Assembly (NCBI RefSeq): GCF_036381655.1
Contig: NZ_DASVCJ010000065.1
Location: 173,630 to 237,629 of the forward strand
From: Ferrovibrio sp036381655
Lineage (GTDB): Bacteria > Pseudomonadota > Alphaproteobacteria > Ferrovibrionales > Ferrovibrionaceae
DNA: 64,000 bases
Reading direction: 5' to 3'
The translations under genes and the position numbers were made by a program. Below are positions 41,089-49,820 of the stretch, one piece after another; the first letter of the stretch is position 1, and the number at the start of each line of letters is the position of its first letter. The notes beneath the pieces were generated by a model that searched no databases, had not been told where the DNA came from, and saw only the letters and a program-made list of their open reading frames with translations.

Positions 41089-41856
41089 TTGTCCGAAGTG
41101 AAAGACAAGCCCTTTTCAATGGCCCCTCTCCCGGCTCCCCGTAACCTCACGGCAGAGCTGGTCGAACGGCTATCCAACGACATCCTGAGCGGCAAATTAG
41201 AGCCCGGCTCGAAATTGCCAACGGAACAGGAAATGGTGGCCGCCACCGGCGTCAGCCGCACCGTGGTGCGGGAGGCCGTGGCGGCGTTGCGGGCCGAAGG
41301 CCTGGTCGTGACCCGCCAAGGCGTCGGCGCTTTCGTCGCCGCCGATATCGCGCGACGCCCCTTCAAGATCGACGAAGCCAGCCTTGATCTGGTCAAGGAG
41401 GTCATCAACGTCCTCGAATTGCGCACGGCCCTGGAGGCCGAGGCAGCGGCGCTGGCGGCGCGGCGGCGCCTTCCGAAGCATCTGGAGGTGATGCGCGACG
41501 CGCTCAGCCAAATGGCCAACGCCATCGAGGATGCGGAAGATGCCGTGGCGCCGGACCTGGAATTTCATCGCACCATCGCCGAGGCGGCGAACAATCCGCA
41601 TTTCACGCATCTCTTCAATTATCTCGGCGCCCTGCTGATCCCGCGGGCGCGCCTGCAGACCTTCCGGGTCCTGCAGGAAGACCGGTCCGAATATCTGCGG
41701 CGGGTCAATCGCGAGCACGAAGACATCTATCAGGCCATCCTGTGCCAGGACGCCGACGCCGCGCGTTCGACCATGCGACTGCATCTGGAGAAAAGCCGTG
41801 AGCGCCTGCGCCGGGCTATGGAGCAATCCGAGCGCGGCGACACTCAAATCAGGTAA
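41089..41856 (+). CDS. GntR-family regulator, FadR/FCD subfamily
   Basis: This 255-residue protein has an N-terminal winged helix (ILSGKLEPGSKLPTEQEMVAATGVSRTVVREAVAALRAEG, about residues 35-74) and a C-terminal all-helical FCD ligand domain with LEFHRTIAEAANNPHF supplying metal-binding Asp/His positions. FCD regulators commonly sense uronates and related acids. The first codon is TTG at 41089; an in-frame ATG at 41119 is possible but has no clear ribosome site. It heads the plus-strand hexuronate gene group. Confidence 0.92.
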   Translation: MSEVKDKPFSMAPLPAPRNLTAELVERLSNDILSGKLEPGSKLPTEQEMVAATGVSRTVVREAVAALRAEGLVVTRQGVGAFVAADIARRPFKIDEASLDLVKEVINVLELRTALEAEAAALAARRRLPKHLEVMRDALSQMANAIEDAEDAVAPDLEFHRTIAEAANNPHFTHLFNYLGALLIPRARLQTFRVLQEDRSEYLRRVNREHEDIYQAILCQDADAARSTMRLHLEKSRERLRRAMEQSERGDTQIR

Positions 41857-41887
41857 CGCCTAAACGTACTCCGTATCGAGGCTACCC

Positions 41888-42799
41888 ATGGAACCGAATG
41901 CCCTGAAGGCCGCAATTTCGGCCGGCTTGCTGTCCTTTCCCGTTACCGACTTCGATTCCGCCGGTAATTTCGAGCCGAAAGGCTATCGCCGCCGTCTGGA
42001 ATGGCTGATGCCCTACGGTGCCAGCGCGCTGTTCGCGGCCGGGGGCACCGGCGAATTCTTTTCGCTGGCGCCAGACGAATACGGCGCCGTGATCAAGACC
42101 GCGGTCGAAACCTGCCGCGGCAAGGTGCCGATCATTGCCGGCACCGGCTATGGCACGCGGCAGGCGATCGCCTATGCGCAGGAGGCGGAGCGTCTGGGCG
42201 CCGCCGGATTGCTGTTACTGCCGCACTATCTGGTCGCAGCCGATCCGGAAGGCATCCGCCGTCATGTCGCGGCAGTCTGCAGGTCGGTCAGGATCGGCGT
42301 CATCGTCTATAATCGCGGCGCCTGCCGGCTCGGAGCGAATGCCTTGGCAAAACTGGCCGACGAGTGTCCGAATCTGATCGGCTTCAAGGACGGCGTCGGC
42401 GATCTGGAACTGATGGTCTCGATCCGCCGCAAGATGGGCGACCGCTTCGCTTATCTCGGCGGCCTGCCGACGGCGGAATTCTTTGCCGCCCCCTATAAGG
42501 CGATGGGCGTGCCGGTCTATTCCTCCGCCGTCTTCAATTTCATCCCAAAGACCGCGATGGAATTCTGCCGCGCCGTCGCCAGCGACGACACCGCAACCAT
42601 GACCCGGATACTCGATACATTCTTCATGCCCTATGCGGCGATCCGCAACCGGCGAGCGGGTTATGCCGTCAGTATCATCAAGGCCGGCGTCCGCCTGGTC
42701 GGCCATGACGCCGGACCGGTTCGCGCGCCGTTGGTTGACTGCACGGATGAGGAGCACGACATGCTGAAGGCTTTAATCGACAAACTCGGTCCGCAATAA
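41888..42799 (+). CDS. kdgD: 5-dehydro-4-deoxyglucarate dehydratase
   Basis: This is a 303-residue protein of the DHDPS/NAL aldolase superfamily. The Schiff-base Lys is in NLIGFKDGVGD (about residues 162-172), the Tyr in GVIVYNRG, and the carboxylate loop reads FAAGGTGEFFSL. The GVGD and NRG contexts are those of KdgD, which dehydrates and decarboxylates 5-dehydro-4-deoxy-glucarate to 2-oxoglutarate semialdehyde. It follows the GntR gene by 31 bp and is the last enzyme of the route encoded here. Confidence 0.94.
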   Translation: MEPNALKAAISAGLLSFPVTDFDSAGNFEPKGYRRRLEWLMPYGASALFAAGGTGEFFSLAPDEYGAVIKTAVETCRGKVPIIAGTGYGTRQAIAYAQEAERLGAAGLLLLPHYLVAADPEGIRRHVAAVCRSVRIGVIVYNRGACRLGANALAKLADECPNLIGFKDGVGDLELMVSIRRKMGDRFAYLGGLPTAEFFAAPYKAMGVPVYSSAVFNFIPKTAMEFCRAVASDDTATMTRILDTFFMPYAAIRNRRAGYAVSIIKAGVRLVGHDAGPVRAPLVDCTDEEHDMLKALIDKLGPQ

Positions 42800-42828
42800 C
42801 GCCGGGCCGCAAATCAAGGAGGCAGCGC

Positions 42829-43647
42829 ATGAAACGGGTTCTGCTTACTGGAGCCAGCGGCGGCGTCGGAACGCGGTTACGCAGCCTGCTCAAGCCGATT
42901 TACCCCGATCTTATCCTCAGCGACATCAAGGCGCCCTCCGATCTGCACGACGACGAAACCTTCCTGCCGGCCGACCTGGCCGACATGGCCGCCGTCGAGA
43001 AGATCTGCGAGGGCATGGACGGCATCGTTCACCTGGGCGGCTTCTCGGTCGAGGGCCCCTGGGAAACCATTCTGCGCGCCAACATCATCGGTTGCTACAA
43101 CCTGTTCGAGGCGGCGCACCGCAAAGGCGTCAAGCGTATCGTCTTCGCCTCCTCCAACCACGTCATGGGCTTCCACCCACGGCATCGTAAAATCGGCATT
43201 GAAGCCGTGCCAAAACCTGACACCCGTTACGGCGTCAGCAAGCTGTTCGGCGAGGGTCTTGGCGCCCTCTATGCCCATAAGCATGGCATAGGTGTACTCA
43301 GCATCCGCATCGGCAATTTCGGCGACAAGCCTGTCGACGAGCGCCGCCTGGCGATCTGGCTGAAGCCGGACGACCTGGTGCAGCTAATCCGGATCGGCCT
43401 CGAAAAACCCGATCTGGTCTACGAAACCGTCTACGGGATGTCGGACAATAAGCGGGCGTGGTGGGACAATGCCCGGGCGCTCGAGCTCGGTTATCGCCCG
43501 AGCGGCAAAGCGGAGGATTTCGCAGCCGAAGCCTTGGAGGCGCAGAAGAAACTGCCGAAAGACGAGATCGGAGATTATTTCCAGGGCGGCAGCCCGTTCT
43601 GCAGCCAGGAATTCGACGGCGATTTCGCCAAGCTGCGCAAGCAATGA
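42829..43647 (+). CDS. udh: Uronate dehydrogenase
   Basis: This 272-residue short-chain (extended) dehydrogenase has GASGGVGTRL as the dinucleotide motif (residues 8-17) and the catalytic RYGVSKLFGE (Tyr and Lys). GIVHLGGFSVEGPWE and VFASSNHVMGFHP match known Udh enzymes, which oxidise galacturonate or glucuronate to the aldaro-1,5-lactone with NAD. A GGAGG site precedes the ATG. It overlaps the next gene by one base. Confidence 0.92.
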   Translation: MKRVLLTGASGGVGTRLRSLLKPIYPDLILSDIKAPSDLHDDETFLPADLADMAAVEKICEGMDGIVHLGGFSVEGPWETILRANIIGCYNLFEAAHRKGVKRIVFASSNHVMGFHPRHRKIGIEAVPKPDTRYGVSKLFGEGLGALYAHKHGIGVLSIRIGNFGDKPVDERRLAIWLKPDDLVQLIRIGLEKPDLVYETVYGMSDNKRAWWDNARALELGYRPSGKAEDFAAEALEAQKKLPKDEIGDYFQGGSPFCSQEFDGDFAKLRKQ

Positions 43648-44741
43648 TGGACGCCATGCGCATCCAGAGCATTGAGGCGATTCCGCTGAAAATTCCGTTC
43701 AGCGATCTCTATTCCGGCCCGCGCCACAAGGAACGCGGCTGGACTCATTTCGATACGGTGCTGGTGCGCGTGACCACCAAGGATGGCCTGGTCGGCTGGG
43801 GCGAGGCCTTCGCCTATAGCTGCGCGCGTTCCGTTACCGCGGCCGTCAACGAGATGATCGCGCCGCTGGTGGTTGGGCGCAGCATCGATGATATCCCGGC
43901 ATTGAACCTGCAATTGCAGAAGGATCTCCATATCTGGGGCCGCTATGGGATCACGATTTTCGCGTTGTCCGGTCTTGATATCGCGCTCTGGGATATCGCG
44001 GCGAAGGCGGCCGGAAAGAGTCTTGCCGATTACCTGGGCGGGCGGGTGCGAGAAGCCGTCCCCGCTTATGCCAGCCTGGTCCGCTACGGCGCACCGCCGC
44101 CGATTGCGGCCGTCGCCGCACAGGCCGTGGCGGAGGGCTACCAGGATGTGAAACTGCACGAGGTCACCTACGACAATATCGCCGCCGGCCGCAGCGCGGT
44201 GGGACAGACCATTCGTTTGACCACGGATGTCAACTGTCACTGGTCGGTGCCGGAAGCAGAAGCGGTCTTGCCGCGCCTGAAGGCGCTCGATCTGTTCTGG
44301 GTCGAAGAGCCGATTTTCCCGCCGGAGGATTACGACGCGCTGAAGCATCTGGGCGAATTCGGCGTATCGCTCTCGGCCGGCGAAAATGCCTGCACGGCGG
44401 TTGAGTTCAAGCGCCTGATCGAGGCCGTCGCCTATCCGCAACCGAGCGTGACCAAGGTCGGCGGCATCAGCGAATTCCTCAAGATCGCCGCCCTGGCCAG
44501 GATTGCCGGCAAGCCGGTCATGCCGCATTCGCCCTATTTTGGGCCTGGCTATTGGGGGACGCTGCAATTGGCGGCACATCTCGAACAGATCGGTTTGTTC
44601 GAGTTCCTCTATGTGAAACCGGATGCCTGGCTGGGGCAGGACATCCCCCTGCCGAAGGCTGGTCAGATCGCGCTGCCGGGCGCCCCTGGCATCGGCTTCG
44701 TACCGGTGGATGAAACGCTGCGGCGCTACCGCATCGATTGA
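43647..44741 (+). CDS. gci: Enolase-superfamily lactone cycloisomerase (probable D-galactarolactone cycloisomerase)
   Basis: This 364-residue protein is of the mandelate racemase/muconate lactonizing enzyme superfamily. Metal and acid-base residues are visible in VKLHEV (Lys), TTDVNCHW (Asp), WVEEP (Glu), SAGEN (Glu) and MPHSPYFGP (His). From its neighbours the likely role is opening galactarolactone to 5-dehydro-4-deoxy-glucarate, as in Agrobacterium. A glucarate- or galactarate-dehydratase activity is the main alternative. ATG codons at 43644 and 43656 are alternative starts. Confidence 0.82.
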   Translation: MDAMRIQSIEAIPLKIPFSDLYSGPRHKERGWTHFDTVLVRVTTKDGLVGWGEAFAYSCARSVTAAVNEMIAPLVVGRSIDDIPALNLQLQKDLHIWGRYGITIFALSGLDIALWDIAAKAAGKSLADYLGGRVREAVPAYASLVRYGAPPPIAAVAAQAVAEGYQDVKLHEVTYDNIAAGRSAVGQTIRLTTDVNCHWSVPEAEAVLPRLKALDLFWVEEPIFPPEDYDALKHLGEFGVSLSAGENACTAVEFKRLIEAVAYPQPSVTKVGGISEFLKIAALARIAGKPVMPHSPYFGPGYWGTLQLAAHLEQIGLFEFLYVKPDAWLGQDIPLPKAGQIALPGAPGIGFVPVDETLRRYRID

Positions 44742-44753
44742 GGGAGGATTTTC

Positions 44754-45599
44754 ATGTATACGCGCACGCTCACCGGCCCGCCGCCCCGCCTGAAGGCTCC
44801 CGCCGGCACTTGCGATACGCATATCCATTTCTACGACAGCCGGTACGAAGCCGTTCCCGGCACACCGACGCCGCCGGATGCTTCCGTTTCCGATTATCGC
44901 AAGGTGATGGCTTGGCTCGGGATCGAGCGCGTCGTCGTCGTCCAGCCGAACGCCTATGGCGACGATAATCGCCTGACTTTGGATGCGACGGCGCAACTTG
45001 GCGCGAATGCGCGTGCGGTCGTGGTGGTGAAGCCCGGTGCAAGCGATACTGAGCTGGAGAGGCTGACCAAGGCCGGTGCCCGTGGCCTGCGCATCATGGC
45101 CTTGCTTGGCGGCACATTGGGCCTCGATGTTCTGGAGCAGATGGCGGCGCGAGTGCATCCCTTCGGCTGGCATGTCCTGGTGCAGCTCGATGGCCGCGAA
45201 CTGCCCCGGCACGAAGAAACGCTCAGACGCCTGCCCTGCAATGTGGTGATCGACCATATCGGCAAATTCCTCGAACCGGTCCCAGTAGAGCACGCGTCCT
45301 TCCAGAGCCTGCTGCGGCTGGTGGAAACCGGTCGCGTCTGGGTCAAGCTCGCCGCCGTCTACGAGACCTCGAAAAGCGGCAAGCCGCATTACGAGGATGT
45401 CGGCGTTCTTGCCAAGGCGCTGGTGAAGGCAGCCCCGGAACGGATGATCTGGGCCAGCAACTGGCCTCATGCCCAGGCCGCGAAATTCGGCTATCCCGAT
45501 GATGCCGCCCTGATGGACCTGCTGCTCGACTGGGCGCCATCGGAGGCTGACCGCAAGAAAATCCTGGTCGACAACCCTGCCGAACTCTACGGATTCTGA
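44754..45599 (+). CDS. gli: D-galactarolactone isomerase-like amidohydrolase
   Basis: This is a 281-residue TIM-barrel protein of the amidohydrolase superfamily related to 2-pyrone-4,6-dicarboxylate lactonase. PAGTCDTHIHFYD carries the HxH motif, and WASNWPHAQAAKFGYPDDA with the catalytic Asp lies near the C-terminus. The pattern YRKVMAWLGIERVVVVQPNAYGDDN and VIDHIGKF follows the Agrobacterium galactarolactone isomerase, which converts the 1,5-lactone made by Udh to the 1,4-lactone. It lies 12 bases after the cycloisomerase gene, with GGGAGG as ribosome site. Confidence 0.85.
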   Translation: MYTRTLTGPPPRLKAPAGTCDTHIHFYDSRYEAVPGTPTPPDASVSDYRKVMAWLGIERVVVVQPNAYGDDNRLTLDATAQLGANARAVVVVKPGASDTELERLTKAGARGLRIMALLGGTLGLDVLEQMAARVHPFGWHVLVQLDGRELPRHEETLRRLPCNVVIDHIGKFLEPVPVEHASFQSLLRLVETGRVWVKLAAVYETSKSGKPHYEDVGVLAKALVKAAPERMIWASNWPHAQAAKFGYPDDAALMDLLLDWAPSEADRKKILVDNPAELYGF

Positions 45600-45618
45600 A
45601 CATATCCAGATATTTCTC

Positions 45619-45649
45619 TTGACCCGGACCGGCCAAAGCCTCATATAGC
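45619..45649 (+). promoter_or_regulatory. Candidate promoter of the DEAD-box helicase gene with long 5' leader
   Basis: TTGACC (45619-45624) and TATAGC (45644-45649) are 19 bp apart, and transcription from here would give a leader of about 190 nt before the helicase. Long leaders are usual for cold-induced RNA helicase genes. The leader has several GC-rich self-complementary stretches but no riboswitch that I recognise. The spacing is longer than ideal. Confidence 0.4.
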
Positions 45650-45843
45650 GCATGCTGCTTCGGCGGCCTCTTGCGCTGCGGCCGCGTGAGCGAATGGCTC
45701 GAATCGCCATTTCGTCCTGCCCGGCGCCTTGAATTTCCTATCACGACCCAGGTCACGCGGGGCGTTTCATCAAACCCCGCGCCCGATCGCTGCGCTTCAG
45801 GCCCGCAGGCCTGCGCCATCGTGCGCCTTCGAAGGATTCCGTT

Positions 45844-47199
45844 TTGACGACATTTTCCGACCTTGGCCTATGCCAGCCGCTCCTCAATGCGCTGGCTGCA
45901 GGCCGCTATACCCAACCGACGCCGATCCAGGCCCAGGCCATCCCGCCGGTCATCGCCGGGCGCGACCTGCTTGGCATCGCCCAGACGGGCACCGGCAAGA
46001 CCGCCGCCTTCGCCCTGCCGATCCTGCATCGCCTTGCGGCCGAAAAGCGCCGCCCGGCGCCCAAGACCTGCCGCGCCCTGGTACTGAGCCCGACGCGCGA
46101 ACTGGCCAGCCAGATCGCCGAGAAATTCCGCGCCTATGGCCGCGAGACGAAGCCGTCTATCGCCACTGTATTCGGCGGCGTCGGCATGAATCCCCAGGTG
46201 CAGACCCTGGCACGCGGCGTCGACATTCTGGTGGCCACGCCCGGCCGTCTGATCGATCACCTGCAGCAGAATACGCTCAAGCTGGACCAGGTCAGCGTCG
46301 TCGTACTGGACGAAGCCGACCAGATGCTGGATCTCGGTTTCGTGCATGCGATCAAGCGTATCTCTCAGGCCCTGCCGAGACAGCGCCAGAGCCTGTTCTT
46401 CTCAGCCACCATGCCGCAGAATATCGCCCAACTGGCAGCCGGCTTCCTGCGCGACCCGATCAAGGTGGAGGTCACGCCCGTGGCAACCACCGCTGAGCGG
46501 ATCGAGCAGACGGTGATTTTCGTCGAGGCCGAACGCAAGCGTGCCATGCTGGCCGAGATCATGGCCGATCCGGCCATCACACGGGCATTGGTTTTCACCC
46601 GCACCAAGCATGGCGCCGACCGTGTCGCCCGCCACCTGACCAATGGCGGAGTACCCGCGAACGCCATCCATGGCAACAAGTCGCAGAGTCAGCGCGAACG
46701 GGCCTTGAGCGAATTCAAATCCGGGCGCATCCGCGTGCTGGTCGCCACCGATATCGCCGCCCGCGGCATCGACGTTTCGGGCGTCAGCCATGTGATCAAC
46801 TTCGAACTGCCGAATGTGCCGGAAAGCTATGTGCACCGGATCGGCCGCACGGCGCGCGCCGGCGCCGCCGGCCAGGCAATCTCGCTATGCGCCCAGGATG
46901 AGCGGGCGTATCTGCGCGATATCGAGAGACTGACGCGTCAACGCCTTCCGGCCACCGACCGGCGCGGCGATGCGGGTCTGGCTGCCGCCACGGCCGCCGA
47001 GCCGAAGGAGGCCCGTCCGCAGCAGCAGCGCAGCCATGGCCACGGTCACAATCACCGGCAGGGCAGCAACCCTCATCGGGAAGGCTATCGCGCTGAACAG
47101 GGGCAACCGCAACACAAGCCTGCCCGAAAGCCAAACAAGCACCGCTTCGGCCGCCCCGGCGGCCAGCGCCAAGGGCAAAGTCAGGCGAAAGCCGGATAA
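45844..47199 (+). CDS. rhlE: DEAD-box ATP-dependent RNA helicase (RhlE-like)
   Basis: This 451-residue protein has the full set of DEAD motifs: Q motif (PTPIQAQAIPP), AQTGTGKT (motif I), PTRELASQ, VLDEADQMLD (motif II), FSATMP (motif III), VATDIAARGIDV (motif V) and HRIGRTARAG (motif VI). The C-terminal 80 residues are basic and rich in Gln, His and Gly, as in RhlE proteins, and bind RNA. The start is a TTG at 45844 with AAGGA seven bases upstream; no in-frame ATG lies nearby. Confidence 0.96.
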   Translation: MTTFSDLGLCQPLLNALAAGRYTQPTPIQAQAIPPVIAGRDLLGIAQTGTGKTAAFALPILHRLAAEKRRPAPKTCRALVLSPTRELASQIAEKFRAYGRETKPSIATVFGGVGMNPQVQTLARGVDILVATPGRLIDHLQQNTLKLDQVSVVVLDEADQMLDLGFVHAIKRISQALPRQRQSLFFSATMPQNIAQLAAGFLRDPIKVEVTPVATTAERIEQTVIFVEAERKRAMLAEIMADPAITRALVFTRTKHGADRVARHLTNGGVPANAIHGNKSQSQRERALSEFKSGRIRVLVATDIAARGIDVSGVSHVINFELPNVPESYVHRIGRTARAGAAGQAISLCAQDERAYLRDIERLTRQRLPATDRRGDAGLAAATAAEPKEARPQQQRSHGHGHNHRQGSNPHREGYRAEQGQPQHKPARKPNKHRFGRPGGQRQGQSQAKAG

Positions 47200-47212
47200 A
47201 TCCGCAATCGGG

Positions 47213-47237
47213 AACGGCGCCATCTGGCGCCGTTTTC
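47213..47237. terminator. Bidirectional terminator between rhlE and pcaC
   Basis: AACGGCGCC (47213-47221) and GGCGCCGTT (47226-47234) form a 9-bp stem with a 4-base loop, followed by TTC. It sits 13 bp after the helicase stop and just before the end of pcaC on the opposite strand, so it can end both convergent transcripts. Confidence 0.8.
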
Positions 47238-47245
47238 ATGCCCGC

Positions 47246-47632
47246 CTAGGGTTTCTGCTCCATCTGGGCAAATACCTCCTCCGCCCAGTGGACGGCACTG
47301 TTCCCGGCGGGGACGCCACAATAAATCGCTGCCTGCATGGTGACTTCCTTGATGTCATCCTGCGTCAGGCCGTTATTGAAGGCGGCCCGCACGTGCAGCT
47401 TGAATTCGTCGGGGCGGTTCAGCGCGATCATCATCGACAGCGTCATGCAACTGCGTGTCTTGCGATCAAGCCCCGGTCGCGTCCAGATCTCGCCCCAGGC
47501 ATATCGGGTGATCAGAGTCTGGAATTCCTCGTTGAAGCTGTTACGCCGGCTGATCGAGCGGTCGACATGGGCATCGCCCAGGACCGCCCGCCGCACCTGC
47601 ATTCCGGCATCGTAGCGCTGCTTCTCGTCCAT
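47246..47632 (-). CDS. pcaC: 4-carboxymuconolactone decarboxylase
   Basis: This 128-residue alkylhydroperoxidase-like all-helical protein matches PcaC throughout: GMQVRRAVLGDAHVDRS, RYAWGEIWTRPGLDRKTRSCMTLSMM and AIYCGVPAGNSAVHWAEEVF. It decarboxylates 4-carboxymuconolactone to the 3-oxoadipate enol-lactone. It is the last gene of the pcaHGBDC order, 15 bp after pcaD. Confidence 0.95.
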   Translation of the reverse strand: MDEKQRYDAGMQVRRAVLGDAHVDRSISRRNSFNEEFQTLITRYAWGEIWTRPGLDRKTRSCMTLSMMIALNRPDEFKLHVRAAFNNGLTQDDIKEVTMQAAIYCGVPAGNSAVHWAEEVFAQMEQKP

Positions 47633-47647
47633 CTGCGTCCCTCCGTA

Positions 47648-48430
47648 TCAGGCCGTCAGAAATTCGAGCAGGGCTTCGGTGAAGGCCTTCTCGCATTCGA
47701 TATTTGATAGATGCGCGGACGGGAGTTCGACATAGCGGGCGCCGGAGATCTTTTCGGCTATGAAGCGCCCGTCGCTCGCCGGCGTCGAAAGATCATGGCT
47801 GCCGGCGATCACCAAGGTCGGGTTGCGGATGGCCGCGATTTCGTTGCGCTGATCCATGTCGCGGATGGCGCCGCAAGCGGCAATATAGCCTTCAGGCGGG
47901 CATTGCAGCAGCATGTCGGCGATCGGCTTGACGGCATCCGGATGCTGCGCCGCAAAGTCCGCCGTGAACCAGCGCTGAATCACGCCCGGCAGAATGGTCG
48001 CGATGCCGCCCTTTTCCACCGCAGCAATGCGGTCATTCCAGATTCCCGGCGTGCCGATCTTGGCGGCAGTGTTGCAAAGGGCGAGCCGGTCGATGCGATC
48101 GGGCGCATGCACGCCAAGCCACATGCCGGTCATGCCGCCCATCGACAAACCGCAGAAATGCGCCCGCGATACCCCCAACCCATCCAGGAGCGTCAGGACA
48201 TCCTTGCCGAGCCGGTCCAACTGATAGGGGGACGGCGATATTCCGGAGCCGCCATGGCCACGCGCGTCATAGCGCAACACCCGAAAGCGGCGTACCAAGG
48301 CCAGCAGCTGCGGCACCCACATATCAAGCGTGGTGCCAAGCGAATTCGACATCACCAGAACAGGGGCGTCGTCCGGGCCTTCCAGGCGATATTGAAGCTG
48401 GACGCCATCATCACAGGCGATATAGGGCAT
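47648..48430 (-). CDS. pcaD: 3-oxoadipate enol-lactonase
   Basis: This is a 260-residue alpha/beta hydrolase. The nucleophile elbow is CGLSMGG (Ser about residue 96), the late Asp is in GSHDLSTP and the His in PSAHLSNIE, forming the catalytic triad. It hydrolyses the enol-lactone to 3-oxoadipate. It sits between pcaB and pcaC, with 15-bp gaps on both sides. The next steps (3-oxoadipate CoA-transferase and pcaF thiolase) are not clearly in this window. Confidence 0.95.
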   Translation of the reverse strand: MPYIACDDGVQLQYRLEGPDDAPVLVMSNSLGTTLDMWVPQLLALVRRFRVLRYDARGHGGSGISPSPYQLDRLGKDVLTLLDGLGVSRAHFCGLSMGGMTGMWLGVHAPDRIDRLALCNTAAKIGTPGIWNDRIAAVEKGGIATILPGVIQRWFTADFAAQHPDAVKPIADMLLQCPPEGYIAACGAIRDMDQRNEIAAIRNPTLVIAGSHDLSTPASDGRFIAEKISGARYVELPSAHLSNIECEKAFTEALLEFLTA

Positions 48431-48445
48431 GATTCCTCCGGTTGG

Positions 48446-49792
48446 TTATTTGCGGCGGGCCGCCAGCACACGATCGACCAAGGCGGGTGCAACGCCGATA
48501 TAGCCGAGCGGATCGAACAGCCGGTCCAATTCTCCGCCAAGATGCTGCGTTACCACATCATCATCCTTCAGTACGTCACGCAGGTGGCGCCGTTCGGCGA
48601 TGGCACGATGGGATGCCGCTTCGATCCGGTCATGCGCGGCCAGACGGCCGATCTTGGAGCCCAGAGCCATCATCACGGCCTCCGCCATGATCAGTCCGTT
48701 CGTCACATCGAGATTGGCGCGCATGTGGTCGGCATCGACCTCAAGACCGGTGATGGTATCGGCCATGTGAGTCAGCGCTCCAGATGCGACCTGAACGAGT
48801 TCGGGCAGAATCATCCACTCCGCATGCCAGCCGCCCAGACCGCGCTCATGCTCCTGCGTCATCGCGCTGAGCAAGCCCGCCACGAGCTGCGGTGCCCGGT
48901 TGCCTGCGGCGAGAACAACGGCTGCCGTGACCGGATTGCGTTTATGCGGCATGGTGGAAGACCCGCCGCGCCCCTCGCCGGACGGCTCGGAAGCCTCGCC
49001 GATATCGGTCTGCATCAACAGCGCTATATCGCGCGCGATCTTCGACAGACTGCCGACCAGAAGCCCCAGCACCGTGCCGAATTCGGCGACGCGGTCGCGC
49101 GCCGCATGCCAGGGCATGGCCGGCAGGCCAAGCTCGAGATCTTCAGCCAAAGCGGCAGAAACGATAAGGCCTCTGTCGCCCAAAGCGGCCAATGTACCTG
49201 CGGCACCGCCGAACTGCAAAACCAGAAGCCGCGGCTTCATGTCCTGCAGGCGTTGGCGGTGACGTTCCATGGCATCGAGCCAGCCTGCGACCTTCACGCC
49301 GAATGTGATCGGCAGTGCATGCTGCAACCATGTCCGGCCCACCATCGGTGTATCGCGATGGGTCTGCGCCAGATCAGCCAAAGCGGAAGACAGTCGGGCC
49401 AGTTCCGCCTCGATACCACCGATCGCCTGGCGCAACTGCAGCACCAAACCGGTGTCCATCACATCCTGGCTGGTTGCGCCCCAATGCACATAGCGGGCGG
49501 CGTCCGCATTCCGCTGCGCCACTCTGGCCGTCAACGCTTTCACCAGGGGAATTGCAGGGTTGCCGGCCTTTGCCGTCGCCTCGGCAAGAGCTCCAATGTC
49601 GTACCGCGTCGCCTCGCATTCGGCCACGATGGCGGCGATAGCCGCCTGCGGTATGACGCCAGCCTTGGCTTCAGCCCGCGCCAGCGCCGCCTCGAAATCC
49701 AACATACCCTGCAGGCGGGCCTGGTCGGAAAACCAACCCCGCGCAGGGCCGCCGATGAACAGCGAATCAAGCAAACCGCCGGAATCTGTCAT
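48446..49792 (-). CDS. pcaB: 3-carboxy-cis,cis-muconate cycloisomerase
   Basis: This 448-residue protein belongs to the fumarase/aspartase superfamily. The signature loop GGSSTMPHKRNPV (about residues 278-290) and the early WGATSQDVMDTG are both present. It converts 3-carboxymuconate, the ring-cleavage product, to 4-carboxymuconolactone. Cotranscription with pcaHG upstream and pcaDC downstream is likely. Confidence 0.95.
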   Translation of the reverse strand: MTDSGGLLDSLFIGGPARGWFSDQARLQGMLDFEAALARAEAKAGVIPQAAIAAIVAECEATRYDIGALAEATAKAGNPAIPLVKALTARVAQRNADAARYVHWGATSQDVMDTGLVLQLRQAIGGIEAELARLSSALADLAQTHRDTPMVGRTWLQHALPITFGVKVAGWLDAMERHRQRLQDMKPRLLVLQFGGAAGTLAALGDRGLIVSAALAEDLELGLPAMPWHAARDRVAEFGTVLGLLVGSLSKIARDIALLMQTDIGEASEPSGEGRGGSSTMPHKRNPVTAAVVLAAGNRAPQLVAGLLSAMTQEHERGLGGWHAEWMILPELVQVASGALTHMADTITGLEVDADHMRANLDVTNGLIMAEAVMMALGSKIGRLAAHDRIEAASHRAIAERRHLRDVLKDDDVVTQHLGGELDRLFDPLGYIGVAPALVDRVLAARRK

Positions 49793-49820
49793 AGCGATAT
49801 GATCGCGTCAGCGGAGCCGA

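Noticed and set aside
43575..45710. A 711-codon open frame antisense to the cycloisomerase and isomerase genes
   Set aside because: It spans two real genes and their junction, and its composition is that of a codon-position shadow.
45600..45843. A riboswitch in the DEAD-box helicase leader
   Set aside because: The leader has GC-rich complementary stretches but no conserved aptamer pattern that I can recognise.
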